The notes below the pieces were generated by a model. That model saw only the letters and a list, made by a program, of their open reading frames with translations, was not told the DNA's origin and did not search any database. Made by a program: the position numbers and the translations under genes. A DNA stretch of 64,000 bases from Calothrix sp. HK-06 (GTDB lineage Bacteria > Cyanobacteriota > Cyanobacteriia > Cyanobacteriales > Nostocaceae): the NCBI RefSeq assembly GCF_001904745.1, contig NZ_MRCD01000014.1, positions 62,001 through 126,000 on the forward strand. Direction: 5' to 3'. Below, in pieces: positions 9,601-18,162 of this stretch (the stretch's first letter is position 1; each line of letters begins with the position of its first letter).

Positions 9601-10347
9601 GTGATGAGTCAGTTAATTATGCCCAGCATTAATGGCAATTTTTGGAAAGCGTTACCAGTAGCGTTATTACTGTGCGCTAGTTTTGTGGAGCCTAGTTTAG
9701 CTCAAGAAAAAGAGCGGATGTTACGCACTTTAACAGTAAGTGGGCGTGGTGTTGAGTCCATACCAACGACTCTCTCTCAAGTTAACGTTGGTGTAGAAGT
9801 TCAAGGAAAAGACGCGAAACAAGTTCAGCAAGAAGCGGCACGTCGTTCAAGTGCTGTAGTCACGTTAATAAAATCGCGTCCTGGGGTTGAAAAGCTACAA
9901 ACAACCAACATTAACCTCAACCCAGTTTACAGTTACACTAACAACGTACAGCGAATTACTGGTTACAGTGCTACTAACACCGTTAATTTCCGTATTCCTA
10001 CTGATAGAACAGGTAACTTGCTTGATGATGTAGTCAAAGCAGGCGCCACACGTATTGATGGCATAAGTTTTGTCGCGAGTGATGAAGCGATATCCCAAGC
10101 GCAAAGACAAGCTTTACAAAAAGCAACTCAAGACGCACAGCAACAAGCAAATGCAGTATTCACGACCCTTGGCTTGAAATCAAAAGAAGTAGTTAATATA
10201 CAAATTAACGGCGCCGTTCCTCCTAGACCTGTATATCGAGAATTAGCTAATACTAGCTTAAGGGCAGATGCTGCGGCGCCTCCTACTCCTGTTGTTGGTG
10301 GTGAGCAACAAGTTGAAGCTTCCGTAACTTTACAGATTAGTTATTAA
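9601..10347 (+). CDS. Secreted SIMPL-domain (DUF541) protein
   Basis: The 248-residue protein has a signal peptide (FWKALPVALLLCASFVEPSLA, cut near LAQ) and a SIMPL/DUF541 domain beginning with LRTLTVSGRGVESIPTTLSQ. The family includes periplasmic or outer-membrane proteins of unclear function, related to BP26 and E. coli YggE (oxidative-stress link). GAGGAG lies upstream of both the GTG at 9601 and the ATG at 9604; either may be used. It is a single gene with ssb convergent downstream; a GGCAT..CCTTGCC repeat hairpin lies near 10370 between them. Confidence 0.85.
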   Translation: MMSQLIMPSINGNFWKALPVALLLCASFVEPSLAQEKERMLRTLTVSGRGVESIPTTLSQVNVGVEVQGKDAKQVQQEAARRSSAVVTLIKSRPGVEKLQTTNINLNPVYSYTNNVQRITGYSATNTVNFRIPTDRTGNLLDDVVKAGATRIDGISFVASDEAISQAQRQALQKATQDAQQQANAVFTTLGLKSKEVVNIQINGAVPPRPVYRELANTSLRADAAAPPTPVVGGEQQVEASVTLQISY

Positions 10348-10464
10348 CCTTGGATTCTAATTCTTGTGGCATAGGCATCCTTGCCTGTGCTTAAAGGTAA
10401 TAATATTTACCACTAAGGCACAGAGTTTACAGAGAATTAGACATCTGAGACTCTGTGCAACAAG

Positions 10465-10824
10465 TTAAAAATTATCAGGCCCGTCGAAGTCGCTTGCTGA
10501 GTTATCGGTGTCGCGTTTGGAGCCGAGCAATTCAAGCTGGTCTACTACAATAACTGGTGAGGAACGATTGGCGCCTTTATTATCAACCCAAGTATTAAAC
10601 TTTAATGAGCCTTTGACTCCTATTTGCTTACCCTTTTGTACATAATTTTTGGCAATTTCTGCGGTTTTACCCCATAGCTCTAGGTTAAACCAATCAGGTT
10701 CGTCAGAGCGACTACGGCGGTTAACTGCGAGTGTTAATTTACATCTGACACGACCCGAATCGTAGTAATTTAGTTCTGGGTCTGAGCCGACACGACCGAT
10801 AAGAGTGATAGAATTTATACTCAT
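10465..10824 (-). CDS. ssb: Single-stranded DNA-binding protein
   Basis: OB-fold SSB of 119 residues: NSITLIGRVGSDPELNYYDSG at the N-terminus, the central PDWFNLELWGKTAEIAKNYVQKG and VDQLELLGSKR are typical. It lacks the long Gly-rich linker and ends in a short acidic tail (SDFDGPDNF) that resembles the DDxPF-type tail which binds repair and replication partners. Cyanobacteria carry such short SSBs. It is divergent from mreB across a 340-bp spacer, the same arrangement I recall from Nostoc chromosomes. Confidence 0.93.
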   Translation of the reverse strand: MSINSITLIGRVGSDPELNYYDSGRVRCKLTLAVNRRSRSDEPDWFNLELWGKTAEIAKNYVQKGKQIGVKGSLKFNTWVDNKGANRSSPVIVVDQLELLGSKRDTDNSASDFDGPDNF

Positions 10825-11165
10825 ACTAATGCTACTTATTCAGTACAAAGGTACTTTATCTATATTACTTGTATCATAAAGGAATTGTCACTATCCAAAA
10901 TATATGTTTAGATAAAGAGCAATTCATGATAAGCAGTAAAATTGGTAAAAATTACTTCGGTGCCGGAGTGAATCCTTACGGATATACTGACGTAGCCATA
11001 GAATAGAAAAAAGTAGTGCAGGTGATGTTTAGTAAAGATTACCAAAAGTTCTATAAAAAAATAGCCTGCTTTACTAGACTCAAGATAAAAAAAGTAATAG
11101 AATCCAGCACGATTCACTCAAAAACTCGTAGTCAAAAGTATCGCAAATAGGGGGCGTAGAAGCGC
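10825..11165. other. Divergent ssb / mreB spacer
   Basis: About 340 bp that must hold the promoters of both genes. It contains an AT-rich stretch next to ssb and several short inverted segments near mreB (AGCAGG / AATAGCCTGCT around 11017-11070). No protein frame is convincing. No operator motif can be named. Confidence 0.4.
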
Positions 11166-12209
11166 GTGGGTCTTTTTAAAAAGTTTTCCTTATCGCGGGA
11201 TATGGGTATCGATTTAGGTACAGCCAACACCCTCGTTTACGTATGTGGTAAAGGTATTGTTCTCCAAGAACCCTCTGTGGTTGCCATTGACCAAAATGAA
11301 AAGGTCGCATTGGCAGTGGGAGAAGAAGCAAAAAAAATGCTCGGTCGGACACCTGGTAACGTGGTTGCTCTCCGCCCCTTGCGTGACGGTGTAATCGCTG
11401 ACTTTGATACCGCCGAGCTGATGTTGAAAAGCTTTATCCAGCGCGTTAACGAGGGCAAGTCATTGGTTTTACCAAGAATTGTCATCGGTATTCCTAGCGG
11501 TGTTACTGGTGTTGAGCGACGAGCTGTGATGGACGCAGCTGCCCAAGCAGGCGCCAGGGAAGTGTTTTTGATTGATGAACCTGTTGCAGCAGCAATAGGT
11601 GCCGGATTACCTGTTGCTGACCCGACAGGTAACATGATTATTGACATTGGTGGTGGGACCACAGAGGTAGCAGTTCTGAGCCTACAAGGTACAGTACTAA
11701 GCGAATCGGTACGTATCGCAGGTGATGAGTTAACCGAGTCCATAATCGGGTATATGAAGAAAGTTCATAATTTGGTGATTGGCGAACGAACTGCTGAAGA
11801 TATTAAGATTCGTATTGGTTCGGCTTATCCGACTTCTGATGACGAAGAAGCGATTATGGAAGTTCGGGGTTTGCACTTGCTTTCAGGATTACCACGCACT
11901 GTCACAATTAAAGGGCCAGAAATTCGCGAAAGCATGTCTGAACCTTTAAGCGTAATTATTGAAGCAGTGAAGCGGACTTTAGAACGCACACCACCGGAAC
12001 TTGCAGCAGATATTATCGACAGGGGTATTATGCTTGCTGGTGGTGGTGCGTTACTTAAGGGTATTGACACTTTAATTAGTCATGAAACGGGTATTGTTAC
12101 ACACATAGCATCAGACCCATTAAGTTGTGTAGTTCTTGGTACTGGTCGTGTATTGGAGAACTTTAAACAGCATGAGCGAGTATTTAGCGCTCGTTCACGA
12201 AATATGTAA
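11166..12209 (+). CDS. mreB: Rod shape-determining protein MreB
   Basis: Bacterial actin of 347 residues that forms membrane-associated filaments guiding lateral wall synthesis. The actin-fold nucleotide motifs are clear: [13 protein letters not shown] (phosphate 1), [13 protein letters not shown] (phosphate 2), and [11 protein letters not shown] (adenosine). The N-terminal [10 protein letters not shown] is a short amphipathic stretch likely to touch the membrane. The start is GTG at 11166. It is the first gene of mreBCD; a perfect hairpin separates it from mreC. Confidence 0.97.
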   Translation: MGLFKKFSLSRDMGIDLGTANTLVYVCGKGIVLQEPSVVAIDQNEKVALAVGEEAKKMLGRTPGNVVALRPLRDGVIADFDTAELMLKSFIQRVNEGKSLVLPRIVIGIPSGVTGVERRAVMDAAAQAGAREVFLIDEPVAAAIGAGLPVADPTGNMIIDIGGGTTEVAVLSLQGTVLSESVRIAGDELTESIIGYMKKVHNLVIGERTAEDIKIRIGSAYPTSDDEEAIMEVRGLHLLSGLPRTVTIKGPEIRESMSEPLSVIIEAVKRTLERTPPELAADIIDRGIMLAGGGALLKGIDTLISHETGIVTHIASDPLSCVVLGTGRVLENFKQHERVFSARSRNM

Positions 12210-12228
12210 AGCAGAATGCAGCAAGTGT

Positions 12229-12254
12229 TACTGGATTCTCGGTAGAATCCAGTA
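12229..12254 (+). promoter_or_regulatory. Perfect hairpin between mreB and mreC
   Basis: Eleven-base perfect arms (TACTGGATTCT / AGAATCCAGTA) closing a CGGT tetraloop, inside the operon and without a U-tract. It is placed to lower read-through or to set a processing/stability point, so that MreB would be made in excess over MreC and MreD. Function is inferred. Confidence 0.5.
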
Positions 12255-12287
12255 TCCCTATTATTTATAGCTATAAGAAAGGTACGT

Positions 12288-13124
12288 ATGTTTACAGCAC
12301 GGTGGTGGGAGCGCAGGGGCTTACAAATAGGTTTACTCGGTTTAGTAGTTGGTGGTGCTTTTGTACTGCGACAAACTCAAGGTTCATTTTTACTTGAGGT
12401 CTATCAAGGCGTAACTCGTCCACTACAAATTATGAGTTCTGGCCCAACTAAAGAAGAAAGATTACGTGATGCCCAGTTATTAGAATTGCAAACCCAGATT
12501 GTTGAGCTACAAAGTCAAAATCAAAAGCTTAAACAAATTTTAAATTATAACGAACAAGAAAAAGCCGCAAAACCTCTGGCTGTAGCTCGTGTAATTGGGC
12601 GCAGTGCTGACAATTGGTGGCAACAGGTAACTCTCAACCGTGGCAGTTCCAATGGAGTTCAAGAGGGTTCTGTTGTTCGCGCCGAAGGTGGGTTGATTGG
12701 TCTTGTAGAAAATGTAACTCCAAACTCTAGCCGCGTGCTGTTAATTAGCGACCTTAAAAGCCAAGTTGGTGTAACCGTTAGTCGCACTGGCGCCAAAGGT
12801 GTACTACGCGGTGATGGTTCTAGTGAAGCTGTACTTGAGTTTTACGAAAAAGTCCCCAACGTCAAAATTGGTGATTTAATCGCTACATCCACCTACAGCC
12901 AAAAATTTCCATCTGGAATTGCGGTTGGTCGTATAAAATCTTTAGATTTAAAGCGCTTGCCTGCATCGATTGCCAAAATCGAACTTTTTCCACCAATTCG
13001 TTCACTTGATTGGGTTGAAATTTATCCAAAGCCAGAAGCGCAACCAGAAGCTCCAGTAAACGCGGATAAACAAAAAGAAACTCAAGAATCACAAAAATCT
13101 GTTTCACTAGCTAAACCTAATTAA
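12288..13124 (+). CDS. mreC: Rod shape-determining protein MreC
   Basis: Bitopic elongasome protein of 278 residues linking MreB to periplasmic wall synthases. One N-terminal membrane helix (LQIGLLGLVVGGAFVLRQ) is followed by a coiled coil rich in Gln and Leu (about 57-88) and the beta-barrel core (ARVIGRSADNWWQQVTLNRG, GLIGLVENVTPNSSRVLLI, GVTVSRTGAKGVLRG). The C-terminus is a charged tail rich in Pro, Glu and Lys. GAAAGG precedes the ATG. It lies 78 nt after mreB and 45 nt before mreD. Confidence 0.95.
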   Translation: MFTARWWERRGLQIGLLGLVVGGAFVLRQTQGSFLLEVYQGVTRPLQIMSSGPTKEERLRDAQLLELQTQIVELQSQNQKLKQILNYNEQEKAAKPLAVARVIGRSADNWWQQVTLNRGSSNGVQEGSVVRAEGGLIGLVENVTPNSSRVLLISDLKSQVGVTVSRTGAKGVLRGDGSSEAVLEFYEKVPNVKIGDLIATSTYSQKFPSGIAVGRIKSLDLKRLPASIAKIELFPPIRSLDWVEIYPKPEAQPEAPVNADKQKETQESQKSVSLAKPN

Positions 13125-13169
13125 CCAATCAAAAACTAAACATTTAAGATACGCATCACCTCAAAGAGT

Positions 13170-13853
13170 ATGAAGCTATTTTCATGGAAGGGTTCCAAGC
13201 GTCGCACTAGCTCTTATTCAGCCAAACCTAAAAAAAGAAAACAGGTCGCACGCCAAAAAGAGGCGCCTTCCTCAAAACCAAAATCAAAACCACTATTTAA
13301 ATTCAACTTCAAGCCAGTTGCTAGTTGGAAACCCCGAACTCGTCAAATCGCAGATTACTCTTTGATGTTTTTCAGTGTACTCTTATGTTTGATGTTGCTA
13401 CCCAACCGTTTACCTGGTATGGAGTTACTCGGAATTGCGCCAAATTGGCTGCTTATTTGGGTAGTCGCTTGGAGTGTAAAGCGTAATGCATGGCAAGGCG
13501 CCTTCGCTGGTATCATTTTAGGATTCCTTCAAGATGCCATGACATATTCTGAACCAACTCATGCATTGCCTCTGGGTTTGGTAGGATTAATCACTGGTGG
13601 AATTCAAAAGCAGCGATTTATAGAAGAGGACTTTATCTCTATTGCTTTGATTGTGTTTGTAATGGCAGTTTTTAGTGAAGCTGTTTTTGCATCACAACTA
13701 GCTTTGAGTGGAGGTAGAAATGTCACATTTATTTGGACATATTTTCAGCGAGTCGCTCTTGCTTCTGCTATTCTTAGTAGTCTTTGGGCGCCTGTAGTTT
13801 ATTATCCTTTAAACCGCTGGTGGCAAAAGCTTAAGCTCGCAGAGCAAAACTAA
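13170..13853 (+). CDS. mreD: Rod shape-determining protein MreD
   Basis: Membrane subunit of the elongasome, 227 residues. About 55 basic residues rich in Lys, Ser and Pro form an unusual N-terminal cytoplasmic extension; five or six hydrophobic helices follow, with PNRLPGMELLGIAPNWLLIW and AFAGIILGFLQDAMTYSEP as the recognisable family core. Position as third gene of mreBCD supports the call. Nothing else follows on this strand for 500 bp. Confidence 0.9.
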   Translation: MKLFSWKGSKRRTSSYSAKPKKRKQVARQKEAPSSKPKSKPLFKFNFKPVASWKPRTRQIADYSLMFFSVLLCLMLLPNRLPGMELLGIAPNWLLIWVVAWSVKRNAWQGAFAGIILGFLQDAMTYSEPTHALPLGLVGLITGGIQKQRFIEEDFISIALIVFVMAVFSEAVFASQLALSGGRNVTFIWTYFQRVALASAILSSLWAPVVYYPLNRWWQKLKLAEQN

Positions 13854-13985
13854 ATTTTTTATTCAAATTTTAACGTTACCAAAGGTGTTGGCTGGTATTT
13901 TACTTGTTAACACCGAATCATTGGGCGGAGTGTGGTGATAAATTAGAGTTCCATTTTCTTTGGTGAAGATGGGACTCTTAATATT

Positions 13986-14085
13986 AGGACTTACGCAAAG
14001 AAACCGGGTTTCTACGCAAAATTGTCGTTTTGATTACAATATCTCAACGAAGAAACCCGGTTTCTCGGATTTTATGCGTAAGTCC
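13986..14085. mobile_element. About 100-bp MITE-like element with nested GAAACCCGG repeats
   Basis: The outer inverted repeats AGGACTTACGCA and TGCGTAAGTCCT are perfect 12-mers. Just inside each lies a copy of the AGAAACCGGGTTTCT palindrome. The GGACTTACGCA end resembles transposon ends often seen in cyanobacterial spacers (from memory). No coding capacity, so mobility would need a transposase in trans. It sits in the mreD-ribD spacer (13854-14352), which also contains the AGACG-type hairpin and an A/G-rich stretch with AAGAAAG repeats at about 14205-14235. Confidence 0.7.
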
Positions 14086-14107
14086 TGAATATATTTATAC
14101 GTCATAT

Positions 14108-14135
14108 GTGGAGACGTGATTAATCACATCTCTAC
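14108..14135. repeat. Palindromic repeat GTGGAGACGTGATT type
   Basis: GTGGAGACGTGATT / AATCACATCTCTAC is an imperfect perfect-length palindrome, a diverged member of the GTAGAGACGCGATT family. Confidence 0.6.
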
Positions 14136-14352
14136 GTGTTTTGTCAAAAAAGATACTATTAATACAAGATCATTATGAGGAATAAACCACAAAGGCACAA
14201 AGGGCACAAAGAAAGAAGAAAGAAGAAAGAAAAATCAGTTTTACCTTTTTGCTGGAATTGTTAAGCATGACGCTTTAAACTTGGCTTAAGCCTGTCATTT
14301 TTATTCGTTATACAGTAGCAGGAAGTTTCGGAAATAAAGGTGTATATAGGTT

Positions 14353-15546
14353 ATGGATAACTCCCCAATAGTGCAACATGCCAATGCCGAAGCGCTCCAA
14401 AGTCAGGAAAATACTATTAATATCTCAATGGGTTATTACTCACAATCTAGAAATATTGGAACAGATTTTGACGCACGCATGATGCAGCGATGCTTGGAAC
14501 TTGCGCGTAAAGCTTTGGGATGCACGGCGCCAAACCCGATGGTTGGAGCGGTTATTGTTAAAGATGGAAAAATAATTGGAGAAGGATTTCATCCTAAAGC
14601 TGGTGAACCTCATGCGGAGGTTTTTGCACTTCGAGAAGCTGGTGAAAATGCATGTGGCGCCACAGCTTATGTTAGCCTCGAACCTTGTAACCACTATGGA
14701 CGCACTCCACCTTGTTCGTCCGTATTAGTAAAAGCAGGTGTTGCAAAAGTCGTTGTGGGGATGGTTGACCCAAACCCTTTAGTCGCAGGTGGTGGTATTG
14801 CTAAACTTCGCGATGCGGGTATTGAAGTAATAGTTGGAGTCGAAGAAGCTGCTTGTCAAAAGTTAAACGAAGGTTTTATACATAGAATATTGCATCGGCG
14901 CCCGTTGGGTATATTAAAATATGCCATGACTCTAGATGGTAAAATCGCCACAAATACAGGTCATAGCGCTTGGATTACAAATCAGGAAGCTCGCAGCGTA
15001 GTTTATCAAACACGAGTAGCATCTGATGCAGTAATTATAGGTGGAAATACAGTTAGAAAAGATAATCCATATTTAACAAGTCATAACGAGTCCGCACGTA
15101 ATCCTTTACGGGTAGTAATGAGTCGTAGTCTTGACTTACCAACTGAAGCTCACCTGTGGCAAACCGAGGTAGCTCCTACTTTGGTACTGACGAGTAAGGG
15201 AGCAAACCCCGATTTTCAGGCAAGTCTACGTCGTCGTGGGGTAGAAGTAATTGAATTAGATTTACTTACACCCGATAAAGCGATGGCATATTTTTATGAG
15301 CGTGGTTTCTGTAACGTGTTGTGGGAGTGTGGTGGAACATTAGCAGCAAGTGCAATTAAACAAAATGCTGTACAAAAGGTTTTAGCTTTTATTGCCCCTA
15401 AAATCATAGGTGGCAGTACTGCTCCTACCCCCGTAGGAGATTTAGGCTTTACCACTATGACTGAGGCACTTGCTTTAGAACGTGTCGAAATGCGTTTAGT
15501 TGGAACTGACTGTTTAATTGAGGGGTATTTACCTCTTAACATTTAA
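14353..15546 (+). CDS. ribD: Bifunctional riboflavin biosynthesis protein RibD
   Basis: Deaminase plus reductase for steps two and three of riboflavin synthesis from GTP. The 397-residue protein has the zinc deaminase half (PNPMVGAVIVKDGKIIGEGF, catalytic HAE, then PCNHYGRTPPC giving the Zn cysteines) and the NADPH reductase half (LKYAMTLDGKIATNTGHSAW, VIIGGNTVRKDNPYLT, LWECGGTLAASAI). An N-terminal extension of about 40 residues precedes DARMMQRCLELARKA; a Met at residue 26 is an alternative start, but neither has a better ribosome site. Its stop overlaps the stop of the convergent next gene by 3 nt. Confidence 0.95.
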   Translation: MDNSPIVQHANAEALQSQENTINISMGYYSQSRNIGTDFDARMMQRCLELARKALGCTAPNPMVGAVIVKDGKIIGEGFHPKAGEPHAEVFALREAGENACGATAYVSLEPCNHYGRTPPCSSVLVKAGVAKVVVGMVDPNPLVAGGGIAKLRDAGIEVIVGVEEAACQKLNEGFIHRILHRRPLGILKYAMTLDGKIATNTGHSAWITNQEARSVVYQTRVASDAVIIGGNTVRKDNPYLTSHNESARNPLRVVMSRSLDLPTEAHLWQTEVAPTLVLTSKGANPDFQASLRRRGVEVIELDLLTPDKAMAYFYERGFCNVLWECGGTLAASAIKQNAVQKVLAFIAPKIIGGSTAPTPVGDLGFTTMTEALALERVEMRLVGTDCLIEGYLPLNI

Positions 15547-15773
15547 TTGTACGAACGTTCGTAAGCCATGTCACGAATCAGAGCTAACCGTGATTGGATG
15601 TAATCGTTCAAAAAAGCAGTTTCGCTGTAATCGAGGGATGTTTGCATCTTGGTCTGTCTTACGAGCCATTGTACCAAGCTTGCATCATCCATTTGTAAAA
15701 GCGTTCTACTCTGAGCGCTTTCTAGTACCGACCAAAACTGACGCATAAGATTCGGAGTCACATTTACCTCCAT
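15543..15773 (-). CDS. Conserved small cyanobacterial protein, function unknown
   Basis: Seventy-six residues starting MEVNVTPNLMRQFWSVLESA and continuing LLQMDDASLVQWLVRQ; mostly helical and soluble by composition. I recognise it as a cyanobacteria-only conserved hypothetical, not a named family. A longer frame back to 15809 would need a TTG start, so I chose the ATG. It overlaps the end of ribD tail to tail, which suggests no shared transcript. Confidence 0.6.
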   Translation of the reverse strand: MEVNVTPNLMRQFWSVLESAQSRTLLQMDDASLVQWLVRQTKMQTSLDYSETAFLNDYIQSRLALIRDMAYERSYN

Positions 15774-15925
15774 TCCAAATAATCGACTGATTTTTTTCAG
15801 GATACACAATTGATTTGAAAACGTCCGGTATTATTGGACAACATGACACAACTATTAGGAAACTCTTAATATATTGAATTATTAGTTGATACAGTTTAAA
15901 CAAATTCCAAGGAACCAGAAACCAT

Positions 15926-15940
15926 AGAAACCCGGTTTCT
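15926..15940. repeat. Solo AGAAACCCGGTTTCT repeat
   Basis: A single copy of the palindrome found in pairs elsewhere in the window, in the spacer before the frameshifted sensor remnant. Confidence 0.7.
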
Positions 15941-16001
15941 GACGTGTTAATGTAAGCAAATTAACAAACGGCATACTTGAGCTTGATAGTGTAGTGATAT
16001 C

Positions 16002-16528
16002 ATGTCTATCAAACGGCTAAATCGCTTTTTCCGTCCTAAATTTGAACATTCTTTTTCATTAACGACGGTTTTGTCAGTACCATTTGTTTTGCAAACTTTT
16101 ACTGCGGTCTCACTAGTTGGTTATTTTTCTTACCACAATGGGCAATTTGCTGTAACAACTTAGCAACACAAATGCGAAGTGAAATTAGTAAGCGTATAGA
16201 CCAAAAACTAGATAGTTATTTAGAAACTCTGCACCAAGTCAACCAAACTAACTTGCAAGCTGTAAAGTTAAGAATGTTGGACTTAGAAGACTTTCAAAAA
16301 ACGGGACAATATTTTTGGAATCAACTCAAAATTTTTGATGTCAGTCACATTAACTTTGGTAATACAAAAGGTGAATTTATCGCCGCCGGACTAGAGGACG
16401 GTTATAAGCGCATTTCTGAAAAGTTAAGCAATAAAGATTACCAAATTTTTTCAGTTGATGAGAATGGTAGGCGCCGTAGTACAGTTATAATTAAGCCGGG
16501 TGGACATCCAAATGAAGCATCTTGGTAA
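16002..16528 (+). pseudogene. Frameshifted N-terminal remnant of a membrane sensor (kinase/cyclase type)
   Basis: The first frame begins MSIKRLNRFFRPKFEHSFSL and has one membrane helix (TVLSVPFVLQTFTAVSLVGY), then hits TAG at 16161. The homologous continuation (NNLATQMRSEISKRIDQKL, then LDLEDFQKTGQYFWNQLKIF) is open in the +1 frame through 16528. A one-base loss near 16155-16160 explains the break. This is the N-terminal membrane helix plus extracellular sensor start of cyanobacterial hybrid kinases or cyclases; the signalling domains are gone. More scraps follow to 16803, including KQAKQQEYE then a stop then FKALIKNHFLF. Confidence 0.7.
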
Positions 16529-16914
16529 TACATAACTCCTAAGTTCTATGGATAAAGCGTCAGAAAAAAATTTAATTAAACAAGCTAAACAACAAGAATA
16601 CGAATGATTTAAAGCTTTAATTAAAAACCACTTTTTATTTTCTGAAAGACTCAAAAGAAGATATTTATACTTTAGCTAACGGCAAACCATTTTGTGACCC
16701 AGAATTTAATTGTTTAGTCATTAGTAACCCGAATTTTAATTTCGCCACAGATTCAGAGGAAGATATTTATACTATAAATGATGGGGTAGCTTGCATTTTA
16801 TAATCCCTAAGTAAGCGTGATTTTTATTACTCATATATACAGGCTGTGCTAGCGGTATTACGGAAAGGTTCCTAATTTTGGTTTGGTTGACCGTCTTTTT
16901 TTTATGTGCTAGCT

Positions 16915-16940
16915 TATATTTAAGCAATCGCTTAAATATA
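16915..16940. promoter_or_regulatory. Perfect 26-bp palindrome upstream of the hydrolase gene
   Basis: Arms TATATTTAAGC and GCTTAAATATA (11 bp, perfect) around AATC, ending 16 nt before the ATG at 16957. Size and spacing suit a dimeric repressor operator of TetR type; no regulator gene adjoins. A transcribed hairpin is the alternative. Confidence 0.5.
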
Positions 16941-16956
16941 AAAGTTAAAAATCAAT

Positions 16957-17709
16957 ATGAGTGTTTTTTGTTTAGTACATGCAGCTTTTAAAGGCGCCTG
17001 GTCTTGGGATTTGCTAATTCCGCAATTAGAAGCAAAGGGTCATTCTTCGGTAGCAATGGATTTGCCAATTGAAAACCCCGAAGCTACTTTGTCTGATTAT
17101 GCAGAAGCTGTAATTCAAGCGCTCCCATCAAACGAGGATGATGTAATACTTGTGGGAGCATCAATGGCTGGTACTGTTATTCCATTGGTGGCAGCACAGC
17201 ACCGAGTTCGGAAACTTGTATATCTTGGTGCTTTGATTCCATATCCAGGAATGAGTGTAATTGAGCAAATGTATGAGGATGTTGTGCCTGATATGTGGAA
17301 TGCTGCTGGTTTTAAGGCACCGAATTCAACTAAATTTGAGCAGGTACGCGATGAACCTGATATATTTAATCCGGGTTCGTTAGAAAAAAGCCCACTCGAA
17401 GATGAAACAGTGGCGATGGAATTTCTCTTTCACGACTGTGAACCAGAGGTTGCGCGTTTTGCTGTATCTAAATTGCGAAATCATTTATCATCTGCACATT
17501 TAACCGAAGTTTTTCCTCTACAAGCTTTACCAGATGTGGAGTCATCATATATTGTTTGTACTGAAGATAAGATAATTTCCCCTGCTTGGTCTAAATACGC
17601 AGCACACAAACGTTTAGGAGTTGAAGCGATAGAATTGAAAAGTGGACATTGCCCATACTTGTCCCAAAGCGCGCGTCTTGCAGAACTACTTACTCAAATT
17701 GCTTTATAA
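16957..17709 (+). CDS. Alpha/beta-fold hydrolase (esterase, hydroxynitrile-lyase-like)
   Basis: The 250-residue protein opens FCLVHAAFKGAWSWDLLIPQ, the oxyanion-hole region of the plant methylesterase/hydroxynitrile lyase-like branch (HGAxxGAW type, here HAAFKGAW). The nucleophile is Ser in VGASMAGTV, the Asp probably lies in CTEDKIIS, and the His in LKSGHCPYLSQ. Substrate cannot be told; small esters or lactones are likely. It stands alone behind the perfect palindrome, which suggests inducible control. Confidence 0.82.
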   Translation: MSVFCLVHAAFKGAWSWDLLIPQLEAKGHSSVAMDLPIENPEATLSDYAEAVIQALPSNEDDVILVGASMAGTVIPLVAAQHRVRKLVYLGALIPYPGMSVIEQMYEDVVPDMWNAAGFKAPNSTKFEQVRDEPDIFNPGSLEKSPLEDETVAMEFLFHDCEPEVARFAVSKLRNHLSSAHLTEVFPLQALPDVESSYIVCTEDKIISPAWSKYAAHKRLGVEAIELKSGHCPYLSQSARLAELLTQIAL

Positions 17710-17801
17710 GTATGATGATTCTCTTGTGGAATGGGCGTCGAGGCCATTCTAAATATTGTGTATATTAGGGTGTTTTTCAAATGCCCACCCCAAAATTGCA
17801 A

Positions 17802-18023
17802 CTAACTGTGAGATTTGCTTTCTTTCTCTTTAATTATCTGCTTAAATAATTCAAATTGCTCTTTCTCCTCTTCTTTACTCTTTGGAGCATGAAATACAAT
17901 TGGTTGAGGATTGTGCTTGCGTTTAAATAATAATTGCAAAGCTTCTATATCCTCATCTGAACGATGCTCTATTGCATAAGCTCTTAGTTCCACGTTTGTC
18001 ATTTCTTCAAAGTTACGTTTCAT
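17802..18023 (-). CDS. Small conserved protein, DUF6887-like
   Basis: Seventy-three residues: MKRNFEEMTNVELRAYAIEH followed by RSDEDIEALQLLFKRK and a Lys/Glu-rich tail (SKEEEKEQFELFKQIIKEKE). The opening MKxNFExMTxxELRAYxLxHR is what I associate with the cyanobacterial DUF6887 family, often found beside other small genes and suspected of toxin-antitoxin roles; no partner is visible here. A longer frame to 18035 would need TTG, so the ATG at 18023 is used. Confidence 0.6.
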   Translation of the reverse strand: MKRNFEEMTNVELRAYAIEHRSDEDIEALQLLFKRKHNPQPIVFHAPKSKEEEKEQFELFKQIIKEKESKSHS

Positions 18024-18109
18024 AGAAAGTACCAAAGTCCAATGACAATTTATAGTTTATTTTACTTTTACATTATCCTCTCTAAAATATGAGCTAATTA
18101 TGTAAAAGA

Positions 18110-18145
18110 ACGGGCAGGGATACCCGTTCCACAAGAGAAGTATTA
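18110..18145. repeat. GGGCA..CCCGTTCCACAAGAG repeat hairpin
   Basis: AACGGGCAGGGATACCCGTT forms a hairpin followed by CCACAAGAG. The same unit appears in frame inside the first NRPS gene (50711-50783). Here it sits after the stop of the peptidase gene and may aid termination. Confidence 0.55.
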
Positions 18146-18162
18146 AATAAAGACCACACAGT

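Noticed and set aside
1460-10990. Shared motif ATTAYTTCGGTGnnGGAGT near 1470 and 10950 as a common RNA element
   Set aside because: Too short a match and flanks differ; I could not draw a shared fold.
10908-11117. 69-residue Tyr/Phe-rich frame upstream of mreB
   Set aside because: Composition reflects AT-rich promoter DNA; no family resemblance.
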